A stretch of 64,000 nt of DNA from Treponema sp. CETP13 (lineage in GTDB: Bacteria; Spirochaetota; Spirochaetia; Treponematales; Treponemataceae), in contig MLPZ01000008.1 of the NCBI GenBank assembly GCA_001885315.1, positions 1 to 64,000 of the forward strand, read 5' to 3'. Made by a program: the position numbers and the translations under genes. A model generated the notes under the pieces. It was given only the letters and a program-made list of their open reading frames with translations, did not search any database and was not told where the DNA came from. Below are positions 36,538-44,893 of the stretch, one piece after another. How positions within the stretch are numbered: the stretch's first letter is position 1; each line of letters begins with the position of its first letter.

Positions 36538-37830
36538 ATGAGAAAAAATTTAATGCTACAAATAATGATAGCATTCATAGTTGGTCTAGTTTTAGGAATT
36601 GTTCTTTGGGTAAGTGGAATTGATGTAACTACTTATATTACATGGGTTTCACCGTTTGGAAATGTTTTTGTTTCTATGTTAAAGATGATTGTTGTGCCTG
36701 TTATTTTTTTATCGTTAATAACAGGGGCTGCTTCTTTACCAACAGGTCAATTTGGTAAAATTGGTCTGAAAGTAATTATTTGGTATTTTGCTACCTCATT
36801 AGTTGCTGCAATTTTAGGTTCTTTTTTGGCGCTTGTATTTAATCCAGGGGCAGGAAGTTCAATGGCAGCATGGTCAACTTTAGCGGCGTCAGAAACACCA
36901 AAAGTAGCGGCAACAACTACTTCTACAAGTAGTGCATTAATCGATGTCTTTCTTGGAATGTTTCAAAACCCTTTTGCAGCACTTGCAAATGGTTCTTTTC
37001 TTGCAATAATTGTTTTTTCTATTGCTTTTGGTTTAGGCATTAAAATATTATATGACAGTGAAAAAACAAGTGAGTCGTTACGATCAAAGATAACAGGAAC
37101 TTTAGATTTAATAGAAGTCTGTAAAGAAGTAACATTCAAAATGGTAGATTGGATATTGGCTTATTCCCCAATAGGTGTTTTTGCTTTAACTTCATGTAAT
37201 TTTGCAAATTATGGGTCAGCTTTATTTGGTCCGTACGTAAAATTGGCGGTTGGAGTAATTGCAAGTGTATTAATACTTATTTTTGTTGGTTATCCTATAA
37301 TGGTGGGGATATTTACACGAACAAATCCTTATAAAATAATGAATAAGATTAAAGATGCCTCATTGACAGCTTTTGTTACTCGAAGTAGTGCTGCAACACT
37401 TCCTGTTTCAATGAAAATTTCTGATGAAAATTTAAATGTAGACCCTGCGCTTAGTGCTTTTTCTTTACCTTTAGGGGCCACAATAAATATGGATGGTGTT
37501 TGCGTACATTTACCATTTTTTGCTGTTCTTGCCGCAAATATGTTTGGTATTAATTTAGGACTACCTGGTTTAATTATATTGGTTGTAACGACTGTATTAG
37601 CTTCAGTTGGAGCTGGAGGAGTCCCTGGTGGTTCTTTAATGTTACTATTTATTATCTTACAAAACATGGGATTAGGAACAGATCAGACTGCAATAATAGT
37701 CGGACTTGCTCTTGGAATTAATCCTATTTTGGATATGTTCGAAACAATGAATAATGTAACTGGAGATTTAATTTGTACCTACGCAGTTGCAAAACAATCA
37801 AACATGATTATTAAAAAAGAAGAAGAGTAA
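36538..37830 (+). CDS. dicarboxylate/amino acid:cation symporter (DAACS family)
   Basis: A membrane transporter of 430 residues with the hallmarks of the glutamate/dicarboxylate family. These are KMIVVPVIFLSLITG in the third segment, the TRSSAATLP serine-rich HP1 tip, NMDGVCVH in segment 7, GAGGVPGGS at the HP2 tip, and NPILDMFETMNNVTGD in segment 8. The last motif carries the substrate-binding Asp and Asn. The TRSSAATLP form and MNNVTGD suggest a Na+-coupled amino acid carrier. AGGAG precedes the ATG. It is divergent from the MATE gene. Confidence 0.92.
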   Translation: MRKNLMLQIMIAFIVGLVLGIVLWVSGIDVTTYITWVSPFGNVFVSMLKMIVVPVIFLSLITGAASLPTGQFGKIGLKVIIWYFATSLVAAILGSFLALVFNPGAGSSMAAWSTLAASETPKVAATTTSTSSALIDVFLGMFQNPFAALANGSFLAIIVFSIAFGLGIKILYDSEKTSESLRSKITGTLDLIEVCKEVTFKMVDWILAYSPIGVFALTSCNFANYGSALFGPYVKLAVGVIASVLILIFVGYPIMVGIFTRTNPYKIMNKIKDASLTAFVTRSSAATLPVSMKISDENLNVDPALSAFSLPLGATINMDGVCVHLPFFAVLAANMFGINLGLPGLIILVVTTVLASVGAGGVPGGSLMLLFIILQNMGLGTDQTAIIVGLALGINPILDMFETMNNVTGDLICTYAVAKQSNMIIKKEEE

Positions 37831-37944
37831 GAATGTTACAGTGTTAATTAGGTCTAGGTAAGTAAATTTCTTGGAATGGACCTAATTAGCATAAAAAGGT
37901 GATATTGAGATTTTATATGTAATGGTATATACTTTTAAAAATCT

Positions 37945-37976
37945 ATTATGACATAGTCGACAACGAATGTCATAAT
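37945..37976. promoter_or_regulatory. inverted repeat upstream of the acyl-CoA ligase gene, possible operator
   Basis: ATTATGACAT and ATGTCATAAT are perfect ten-base arms around a 12-base spacer. The repeat lies 12 bases downstream of a TATACT box (37928-37933) and 29 bases before the ATG. No T run follows, so it is not a terminator. A second inverted repeat (TAATTAGGTC with GACCTAATTA, 37845-37888) lies just after the symporter gene, also without a T run. Confidence 0.4.
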
Positions 37977-38005
37977 GACGGTAAATCAATTTCAAGAGGT
38001 ATTTT

Positions 38006-39952
38006 ATGCCAACAAAAAATCAAAAGAATATCCCAGTAAACTCCTTACCAGAAACACTGCCTAAGATGTTTTCAGAAGTGGCAGCAAAATATCCAAAAAT
38101 TGCTGCCCAATGTTATAAAAACAAAAATAAAAATTATACATATATTTCTTATCAAGATGTAGAGCAAATTTCTCTTGATTTTGCAGCTGGTTTATTATCA
38201 TGCGGAGTTCAACGTGGCCAATTGGTTGGGCTTATTTCAGATAGTAGATTTGAATGGCAACATATTAGCATGGGTATTATGACTATTGGGGCGGTAGATG
38301 TTCCAAGAGGATCTGATGCTAATGAAAAGGATTTAACTTTTATTCTTTCTTTTGCCGAATGCGAAACAGTTATTCTCGAAAATGATGATCAGGTTAATAA
38401 AATATTAAGAATCAAAGATTCTCTAAATAATTTAAAAATAATAATTGTTATAGATTCTATAAAAGAAGAAACAGTTAAAAAATGTGAAGAAAAAAAACTT
38501 CTAGTTTTAACCTATGACACTATTCTTGCAAAAGGAAAAATTTTTCGTTCTCAAAATAATAATAAAGTAGAAGAGGAACGTTCAAAGGGTCATTCTAGCG
38601 ATCTTGCTTGTGTAATTTTTACTTCTGGAACAACGGGACAACCTAAAGGCGCAATGTTAACACACGGTAATTTTATAACGCAATTAGATGAACTTCAAGA
38701 ACGTATATATTTGAACCCAGGCGAGAAAGCCTTATCAGTTCTACCTGTATGGCATGCATTTGAAAGATTATGCGAGTATGTTGTAATGATTCAAGCTGCA
38801 ACTCTTTGTTATTCTAAGCCTGTAGGACAAAGAATGCTAGAAGATTTTAAAAACCTAAATCCACAATTGCTTCCTGCGGTTCCTCGGGTATTTGAAGCTT
38901 TATATGAAGGTATTGTTCGTGCAATGCGAAAACAAGGAGGAGTGGTATATTTTGCTTTTAAGCTTTTTTTGTTTATTGGAAAACTTTATAGAAGAATCAC
39001 ACGAATCTTATTTAGAAGAAAGGCTCGTATTCAAGAAGATAATTTAATCTTAAACTGGATGATTTTATTTATTCCTTTTATTTTACTTTGGCCTTTTAAT
39101 AAGCTTGGAGATAAAATAGTATTTTCGAAGATTAGAGATCGATTAGGTACTTCTTTTAGGGCCGGAATTTCAGGAGGAGGGGCTCTTCCTCCGGCTGTAG
39201 ATGAGTTTTTTTGGGCTGTAGGGATTTGTGTTGTTGAAGGGTATGGATTAACAGAAACAGCACCTGTTATTTCTGTTAGACCAATTAAAAATCCCATTTT
39301 TGGTACAATTGGAGCTCCTATTCGAGGTGTTGAAGTCAGAGTTCTTGATAATAAGGGGCGTGAACTTCCTGCAGGAATACAAGGGGTTATTGAAGTTCGT
39401 GGTGGTACCGTTATGAAAGGATATTATAAGCAGCCAGAATTAACCAGTAAAGTAATTAATAAAGAGGGATGGTTTAATACCGGAGATATTGGTTTAAAAA
39501 CTATAAACGGGGAATTAATTCTTAAGGGGCGAGTTAAAGACACCATCGTCTTAAGAGGTGGTGAAAATGTTGAACCTCTTCCAATCGAAATGAAATTAAA
39601 TGAATCGAGATATATTTCTCAATCTATTGTTGTTGGACAGGATCAAAGACATTTAGCTGCTCTTTTAGTTCCAGACGAAATTGAAATTAAAGAATATGCA
39701 GAAAAAAACGAGATTTCGTATACGACTTATGATGAATTATTAAAGACCACTGAAATACATGATCTACTAGAAAATGAAATTATAAATCTTATTAGCGCTA
39801 AAAATGGCTTTAGGATGTTTGAAAGAATTAGTCATTTTGATTGTATAAGTAAAAAGCTTGAAATTGGGGTAGAGCTTTCAGCTAAACAAGAAATAAAAAG
39901 GTATGTTATACGAAAAATGTATGCAAATGTAATTAAAAATTTATTTTTGTAA
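38006..39952 (+). CDS. long-chain fatty acid-CoA ligase (AMP-binding)
   Basis: The enzyme activates fatty acids to acyl-CoA through an acyl-AMP. The P-loop-like motif is FTSGTTGQPKGAMLTHGN, followed by LSVLPVWHAFER. The adenylate motif GYGLTETAPVISV, FNTGDIG and the C-terminal GRVKDTIVLRGGENVEP complete the pattern. At 648 residues it has a hydrophobic insertion (about 315-365) typical of spirochaetal and eukaryotic-like long-chain ligases, which may bind the membrane. Treponemes usually depend on host fatty acids, which fits. AAGAGG precedes the ATG. Confidence 0.94.
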   Translation: MPTKNQKNIPVNSLPETLPKMFSEVAAKYPKIAAQCYKNKNKNYTYISYQDVEQISLDFAAGLLSCGVQRGQLVGLISDSRFEWQHISMGIMTIGAVDVPRGSDANEKDLTFILSFAECETVILENDDQVNKILRIKDSLNNLKIIIVIDSIKEETVKKCEEKKLLVLTYDTILAKGKIFRSQNNNKVEEERSKGHSSDLACVIFTSGTTGQPKGAMLTHGNFITQLDELQERIYLNPGEKALSVLPVWHAFERLCEYVVMIQAATLCYSKPVGQRMLEDFKNLNPQLLPAVPRVFEALYEGIVRAMRKQGGVVYFAFKLFLFIGKLYRRITRILFRRKARIQEDNLILNWMILFIPFILLWPFNKLGDKIVFSKIRDRLGTSFRAGISGGGALPPAVDEFFWAVGICVVEGYGLTETAPVISVRPIKNPIFGTIGAPIRGVEVRVLDNKGRELPAGIQGVIEVRGGTVMKGYYKQPELTSKVINKEGWFNTGDIGLKTINGELILKGRVKDTIVLRGGENVEPLPIEMKLNESRYISQSIVVGQDQRHLAALLVPDEIEIKEYAEKNEISYTTYDELLKTTEIHDLLENEIINLISAKNGFRMFERISHFDCISKKLEIGVELSAKQEIKRYVIRKMYANVIKNLFL

Positions 39953-40031
39953 TATATTCAATAATTTTTCTTTAAATATATGTACTCGTTTGTGATATAC
40001 TATAATAAGTGTTTATTAAAGGATTTTATCA

Positions 40032-40931
40032 ATGAGTTATGATTTAAGTAGAAAATTAGTTGTGGCTATTTCTTCACGAGCTCTTTTTGATTTAGAGACA
40101 GAAAATAGAATTTTTGAAGAAAAAGGTGTCGAAGAATATGCAAAATTTCAACTAGAACATGAAGATAATGTTCTTAAAATTGGCACAGCTTTTCCATTAG
40201 TAAATGCGTTGCTTTCATTAAATGATAAATTTGAAGAACCAATTGTCGAAGTTATCGTTATGTCTCGAAATTCGCCAGAAACAGGTTTGCGTGTTTTTAA
40301 TTCAATTGATTCTCACGGTCTTAATATAGTTAGAGCTGCTTTCACTGGGGGAGAAGCTATAGCAAAATATATAAGTGCCTTTGATGTTGATTTATTTTTA
40401 TCAAAAAATGAAGAAGACGTTCAAGATGCAATAAATAATGGCTATGCTGCTGCATTAATTTATGATAATCCTAAACATTTTGAACCAGATAATAATCAAA
40501 TACGAATAGCATTTGATGCTGATGCGGTAGTTTTTTCTCCAGAATCCGAGAAAATATTTAAAGACGAAGGGTTAGAAGCTTTTCAACAGCATGAAAAAGA
40601 TAATGCATACAATGATTTGCATGAAGGACCTTTTGCTAAATTTTTACGTACAATCTCGCTTATAAAAGAAAAAGATCCAAATCTAATAAAGATTGCTATT
40701 GTAACCTCTCGTGATAGCCCTGCACATAAAAGAGTTATTTTTACTCTACGACATTGGGGTGTAAAAGTTGACGAAGCTTTTTTTTTAGGTGGAGTAAATA
40801 AAAAGGAAGTACTAAAAGCTTTTAATGCACATATATTTTTTGATGACCAGGATGTCCACGTAAAACCAGCAAGTACAGTTATACCTGCAAGTCGAGTTCC
40901 TATTCGACAAGATAGAACAAAAAACCCCTAA
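40032..40931 (+). CDS. cytosolic 5'-nucleotidase (NT5C1-like)
   Basis: A 299-residue protein matching the 5'-nucleotidase family related to eukaryotic cN-I (PF06189). The N-terminal KLVVAISSRALFDLETE is followed by VMSRNSPETGLRVF, IAFDADAVVFSPE and VTSRDSPAHKRV. LGGVNKKEVLKAFNAHIFFDDQ comes next, with AS-VIPASRVPI near the end. It should remove phosphate from nucleoside monophosphates. AAAGGA precedes the ATG and a TATACTATAAT -10 region lies upstream. It converges on htpG. Confidence 0.88.
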   Translation: MSYDLSRKLVVAISSRALFDLETENRIFEEKGVEEYAKFQLEHEDNVLKIGTAFPLVNALLSLNDKFEEPIVEVIVMSRNSPETGLRVFNSIDSHGLNIVRAAFTGGEAIAKYISAFDVDLFLSKNEEDVQDAINNGYAAALIYDNPKHFEPDNNQIRIAFDADAVVFSPESEKIFKDEGLEAFQQHEKDNAYNDLHEGPFAKFLRTISLIKEKDPNLIKIAIVTSRDSPAHKRVIFTLRHWGVKVDEAFFLGGVNKKEVLKAFNAHIFFDDQDVHVKPASTVIPASRVPIRQDRTKNP

Positions 40932-40960
40932 TTACCAAAAGGTTTAGGGGTTTCTGTTTT
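40922..40960 (+). terminator. terminator between the nucleotidase and htpG genes
   Basis: AAACCCCTAA pairs with TTAGGGGTTT; the left arm contains the nucleotidase stop codon. T-rich stretches lie on both sides (CTGTTTTTAAT plus strand, TTTTTTG minus strand), so it can serve both converging genes. Confidence 0.8.
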
Positions 40961-40992
40961 TAATAATAAAATTTTGTAGAAAAGAACTACAA

Positions 40993-43005
40993 TTATTTAA
41001 CTAATAATTTATTCATTCTTTTTATAAAGTCAGAAGGATCTTTTAGTTCTGCTCCTCCAATTAAGAGAGCCTGGTCTAAAAGAATGGCCGAAATATCAGC
41101 AATAGTTTCTTCGTCACTTGTATCAGCGATTTGTTTTATAAGAGCATGGTCGCCGTTGACTTCTAAAATTGGTTTTAGTTCCATTCCTGGCATTCCTTGA
41201 CCCATTGCTTTCATCATTCTTTCCATCTGAATAGAAGGATCATTTTCATCTACAACTATACAGCAAGGTGAATCAGAAAGTCTCTTTGATAAAACAACGT
41301 CTTTTACCTTATCTCCTAAAGCCTTTTTAATCTTTTCTACCACAGGTTTAAATTCTTCGGCTTTTTTTTCTGCTTCTTTTTTGTCTACACCGAGTTCTTC
41401 ATCACTACCAGCACGATTAACTGCTTTTAAATCCCATTCTTTGTATTTTGCAAGGGCTGGAATGACAATGTCATCTACTTCATCTGACATTATAAGAACT
41501 TCAAAACCTTTTGCTTTATAGGCTTCTAAAAGAGGAGAATTACGCAATTGTGCTTCATCCGTGCCTGAAATATAATAAATTGCTTTTTGACCTGTTTTCA
41601 TTCTTTCGACATAGTCAGCAAAGCTAGTCCATTTATCAACGCCAGTTCCTTCTTTATCAGTAGATTTAAATCGAATAATTTCACAGAGGTCATCTCGGTG
41701 TCCAAAATCCGAATAAAGACCTTCTTTTAGAGGACGGTTATACTCTCGAACAAATGTTTCCCATTTATTGATTTTAGCTTGATTTTTTTCATTCTTTTTC
41801 TTATCTGCATCGGATAATTCTTTACCATCTTCGACAGTTATAAGCTCGTTTTCGGCTTTTTCTGCAGCTTTGGCCATTTTCTTAAATTCACCAAGAAGTT
41901 TTTTTACAGAAGCTTCTTTTATATTGGATAGAATACGATTTTGTTGCAAAATTTCACGACTTACATTAAGAGGAAGGTCTTCTGAATCAATAATACCTCT
42001 TACAAATCGTAAATAAGATGGAAGAAGATCTTTTTCATCATCTGTAATAAATACTCGTTTAACATACAATTTCATGCCACTTTTATAGTCTGCTTGGTAC
42101 ATATCAAATGGAGCTTTTTCTGGAACATAAAAAAGTGTTGTGTATTCTTGTGTTCCTTCTGCATGTGTATGAACATACATAAGAGGATCGTTCATATCGT
42201 GAGAAAGAGTTTTATAAAATTCGTTATAATCTTTTGGTTTTAAAGTGCTTTTTTGTTGTTTCCATAAAGCACTAGCAGAGTTTACCTGATCGACGGTTGG
42301 TTTTTTACCAGTTTCTTTCCCTTTATCATCATATTCTGTTTTAATATAATGCAAAAATATTGGGAATCCAATATGGTCTGAATATCGTTTAATTAGTTCT
42401 TCTATCTTCCATCTAGAAGCATATTCACCACTATCTTTATTTAAATACATTATAATTGCAGAACCTGAAGATGATTCATCATCAAAACCATAGGCTTTTG
42501 CTTCTTCACTTGTTGCATCAATTTTATCTAAATCATAGTCGTTTGTACCTTCACTAGCCCATTTAAATAAATCTTTTTGATTTGCTTTACGAGAAATAAC
42601 TTCAATCTTACTTGCAGCCATAAACGCGGAATAAAACCCAACCCCAAACTGTCCAATCAAATCAGAATTCTTTGCAGCATTTTCTTCGAGTTTAGCTAAA
42701 AAGTTTTTAGTACCAGAACGAGCAATTGTTCCAATATTTTCGTTTAAATCTTCCTCGTTCATACCAATTCCGTTATCACGAACAGTAATTGTTTTTTTCT
42801 CTTCATCAAAGTATAAATCAATTTTACCGTCAAACTTGATTGTTTTGTAATTATCATCAGATACAGTTAAGTATTTTAGTTTATCAAGTGCATCAGATGC
42901 ATTGGAAATAATTTCTCGTAGAAAAATATCTTTGTTAGAATAAAGTGAATGAATAATAAGTTTTAGAAGTTGATTAACTTCTGTTTGAAATTGATGTTTG
43001 GCCAT
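40993..43005 (-). CDS. htpG: Hsp90-family chaperone HtpG
   Basis: An ATP-dependent cytoplasmic chaperone. The GHKL ATPase domain has REIISNASDALDKL, VRDNGIGMNEEDL and GQFGVGFYSAFM. The middle domain has FVRGIIDSEDLPLNVSREIL, and the C-terminal dimer domain follows. The length of about 670 residues is slightly above usual, with a charged insertion near AAEKAENELI. I start at the Met of AKHQFQTEVNQL, the family's N-terminus, although the GGAG upstream is 14 bases away. Confidence 0.96.
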   Translation of the reverse strand: MAKHQFQTEVNQLLKLIIHSLYSNKDIFLREIISNASDALDKLKYLTVSDDNYKTIKFDGKIDLYFDEEKKTITVRDNGIGMNEEDLNENIGTIARSGTKNFLAKLEENAAKNSDLIGQFGVGFYSAFMAASKIEVISRKANQKDLFKWASEGTNDYDLDKIDATSEEAKAYGFDDESSSGSAIIMYLNKDSGEYASRWKIEELIKRYSDHIGFPIFLHYIKTEYDDKGKETGKKPTVDQVNSASALWKQQKSTLKPKDYNEFYKTLSHDMNDPLMYVHTHAEGTQEYTTLFYVPEKAPFDMYQADYKSGMKLYVKRVFITDDEKDLLPSYLRFVRGIIDSEDLPLNVSREILQQNRILSNIKEASVKKLLGEFKKMAKAAEKAENELITVEDGKELSDADKKKNEKNQAKINKWETFVREYNRPLKEGLYSDFGHRDDLCEIIRFKSTDKEGTGVDKWTSFADYVERMKTGQKAIYYISGTDEAQLRNSPLLEAYKAKGFEVLIMSDEVDDIVIPALAKYKEWDLKAVNRAGSDEELGVDKKEAEKKAEEFKPVVEKIKKALGDKVKDVVLSKRLSDSPCCIVVDENDPSIQMERMMKAMGQGMPGMELKPILEVNGDHALIKQIADTSDEETIADISAILLDQALLIGGAELKDPSDFIKRMNKLLVK

Positions 43006-43160
43006 AATGTTTAGCAAAACTCCTGTATTTGAAATAGTTTTTTATGTGTCAGAAAAAACTGACCAAATAAAATATACTAAAAAGCAGTCTATATCGGCAA
43101 TAATTTTTTACCCACAAACAAATAAAAATTAAGTTGTCAATAAAATGCAAAGCATATTTA

Positions 43161-43189
43161 TTGACAAAACTTACTTGTTCTGTTTTAAT
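43161..43189 (+). promoter_or_regulatory. promoter of the his leader transcript
   Basis: TTGACA (43161-43166) and TTTAAT (43184-43189) are separated by 17 bases. The predicted RNA start at about 43196 lies three bases before the leader-peptide ATG. Confidence 0.65.
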
Positions 43190-43198
43190 AATATTGTA

Positions 43199-43276
43199 AT
43201 GAATAAAGCAGTACTACATCTACACATCCATCATTCTCATAAAAGTACCCGAATGGGGGATGTGTTAGTTTTATAG
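43199..43276 (+). CDS. hisL: histidine operon leader peptide
   Basis: A 25-residue frame encodes MNKAVLHLHIHHSHKSTR and a short tail, with five His codons among eight consecutive codons. It stands directly before the hisG attenuator. In his attenuation the ribosome stalls at such a run when charged tRNA-His is scarce and shifts the RNA from terminator to antiterminator. The ATG is preceded by no Shine-Dalgarno sequence but lies close to the predicted RNA start, so it may be read as a leaderless message. Confidence 0.8.
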   Translation: MNKAVLHLHIHHSHKSTRMGDVLVL

Positions 43277-43350
43277 CTGTAAAAGACAGCACTATAAAAT
43301 GAAGCCGCTAACCTGTTCGCTTATATGCGAAATAGGGAGCGGCTTTTTTT
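43222..43350 (+). terminator. his attenuator: pause hairpin, middle hairpin and terminator
   Basis: ACACATCC (43222-43229), which overlaps the His codons, pairs with GGATGTGT (43258-43265). A second hairpin is TATAGCTGT with ACAGCACTATA, across the leader stop codon. The terminator is AGCCGCT...CGC with GCG...AGCGGCT (43303-43344), followed by seven T. The antiterminator pairing has not been worked out. Confidence 0.75.
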
Positions 43351-43378
43351 ATTAATTGCTAAAAATTAGGAGACAATT

Positions 43379-44233
43379 ATGGACAAACTTAAAATCTTAT
43401 TACCAAAAGGTAGAATTTACGAAAACGTTGTAAGCTTATTTAGTGGAGCAGGAATTAAAATTTCTCTACCAGATCGTGCATATCGACCAACTGTAAACCA
43501 AGATGATCTTGAAGCAAAGGTTATGAAACCACAAAACATTGGCAAACTTTTGGAACTCGGAGCTCATGATGTAGGGTTTACAGGACGTGATTGGGTTGAA
43601 GAAACAGGTGTAGAAGTAGAAGAAATCCTAGATTTAGGATTTGATAAAGTTCGCCTTATAGCTGCTGTCCCAAATGAAATTGATGATAGTTTTATATATA
43701 GTAAACGAGTAATTGTTGCAACTGAATATGATAAAATTGCACAAAGATGGCTTGATAAACAAAAAATAAACGCTCTTGTAGTGCACACAAATGGAGCAAC
43801 AGAAGTTTTCCCACCAGATGATGCTGATATGATTATTGATAACACTTCGACAGGACGTACTCTAAAAGAAAACGGATTACGTATTGTAGATACAATTATG
43901 ACAAGTTCTACACGAATGTTTGCATCTAAAGAAGCAATGAAAGATCCCGCTAAAAAACAAAAAATTATGGAACTCAAAATGCTTTTTGAAGCAGTTTTAG
44001 ATGCTCGAGATAAGGTGATGCTCGAAATGAATGTTACAAAAGAAAATTTCGAGCAATTAGTCAAAGGGATTCCTGCTATGCGTAGCCCTACTGTTTCTCC
44101 ATTATATGGGAATGATGGATATGCGATTAAAGTAGCTGTATCTAAGGGTGAAGTTCCTGTGTTATTGCCACAGCTTAAAAAATTAGGTGCAACAGATATT
44201 TTGGAATATGATTTACGTAAAGTGCTTGCATAG
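43379..44233 (+). CDS. hisG: ATP phosphoribosyltransferase, long form
   Basis: The first enzyme of histidine synthesis, condensing ATP with PRPP. At 284 residues it is the long, self-sufficient form. The catalytic bilobed part has KILLPKGRIYENV, GFTGRDWVEE and the PRPP loop DMIIDNTSTGRTLKENGL. The C-terminal regulatory domain binds histidine (IPAMRSPTVSPLYG and the last 80 residues). TAGGAG precedes the ATG. It is the first gene behind the attenuator, with hisB next. Confidence 0.96.
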   Translation: MDKLKILLPKGRIYENVVSLFSGAGIKISLPDRAYRPTVNQDDLEAKVMKPQNIGKLLELGAHDVGFTGRDWVEETGVEVEEILDLGFDKVRLIAAVPNEIDDSFIYSKRVIVATEYDKIAQRWLDKQKINALVVHTNGATEVFPPDDADMIIDNTSTGRTLKENGLRIVDTIMTSSTRMFASKEAMKDPAKKQKIMELKMLFEAVLDARDKVMLEMNVTKENFEQLVKGIPAMRSPTVSPLYGNDGYAIKVAVSKGEVPVLLPQLKKLGATDILEYDLRKVLA

Positions 44234-44269
44234 GATAAGTGCAATTACGGTAAAAAACAGGAGAAAAAG

Positions 44270-44875
44270 ATGGCACGAATAGCAACAATAAAAAGAGATA
44301 CAACAGAAACACAGATAACCCTAACCCTTAATCTTGATGGGACAGGTAAATGTTCAGTAAAAAATCCTATAGGATTTTTTAATCACATGCTTAGTGCTTT
44401 TTGTAAACACGGTATGTTCGATTTAAGTGGTGAATTAAAAGGTGATTTAGAAGTTGACCAACACCATTTAATCGAAGATACAGGAATAGTTCTTGGACAA
44501 TGTTTTATTAAAGCGCTTGGAAACTGTGCAGGTATTTATAGAAGTGGCTCTTGTTTGTATCCTATGGATGAAAGTCTTTGTCGTGCTGCTGTCGATTTTG
44601 GTGGCCGTCCGTATTTAGTTTGTGAGGCAGATTTAAGTAATATACCACTTGTTTCAGATGGTAAATCATTTCAGACGGATTGTTTTGAAGATTTTTGGCA
44701 AGGGTTTGTTTCCCATGCGCAATGCAATTTGCATCTTGATATTTTACGTGGCCGAAATGATCACCATAAAATGGAAGGACTTTTTAAAGCAGCAAGTCGA
44801 GCCATTCGCGAAGCTGTGACAGTTGATGAGCGACGGAAAGGTCAAATACCTTCAACTAAAGGGATAATCGTTTAA
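44270..44875 (+). CDS. hisB: imidazoleglycerol-phosphate dehydratase
   Basis: The enzyme of step six or seven of histidine synthesis, a manganese enzyme. The 201-residue protein shows the repeated metal motifs GFFNHMLSAFCKHGMFD, DQHHLIEDTGIVLGQ, SHAQCNLHLDI and RNDHHKMEGLFKAASRA. It has no phosphatase domain, so histidinol-phosphate phosphatase is elsewhere. GGAG lies before the ATG. Only hisG and hisB are here; the other his genes must lie outside the window. Confidence 0.96.
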   Translation: MARIATIKRDTTETQITLTLNLDGTGKCSVKNPIGFFNHMLSAFCKHGMFDLSGELKGDLEVDQHHLIEDTGIVLGQCFIKALGNCAGIYRSGSCLYPMDESLCRAAVDFGGRPYLVCEADLSNIPLVSDGKSFQTDCFEDFWQGFVSHAQCNLHLDILRGRNDHHKMEGLFKAASRAIREAVTVDERRKGQIPSTKGIIV

Positions 44876-44893
44876 TATTTTGCTCAAAAGTAA

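Noticed and set aside
37845-37888. Inverted repeat after the symporter gene as a terminator
   Set aside because: The arms are good but no T run follows on the plus strand, so I list it only as a repeat within the operator entry.
43564-44244. Long minus-strand frame opposite hisG
   Set aside because: hisG is certain on the plus strand, and the opposite frame shows no family motif and no start signals.
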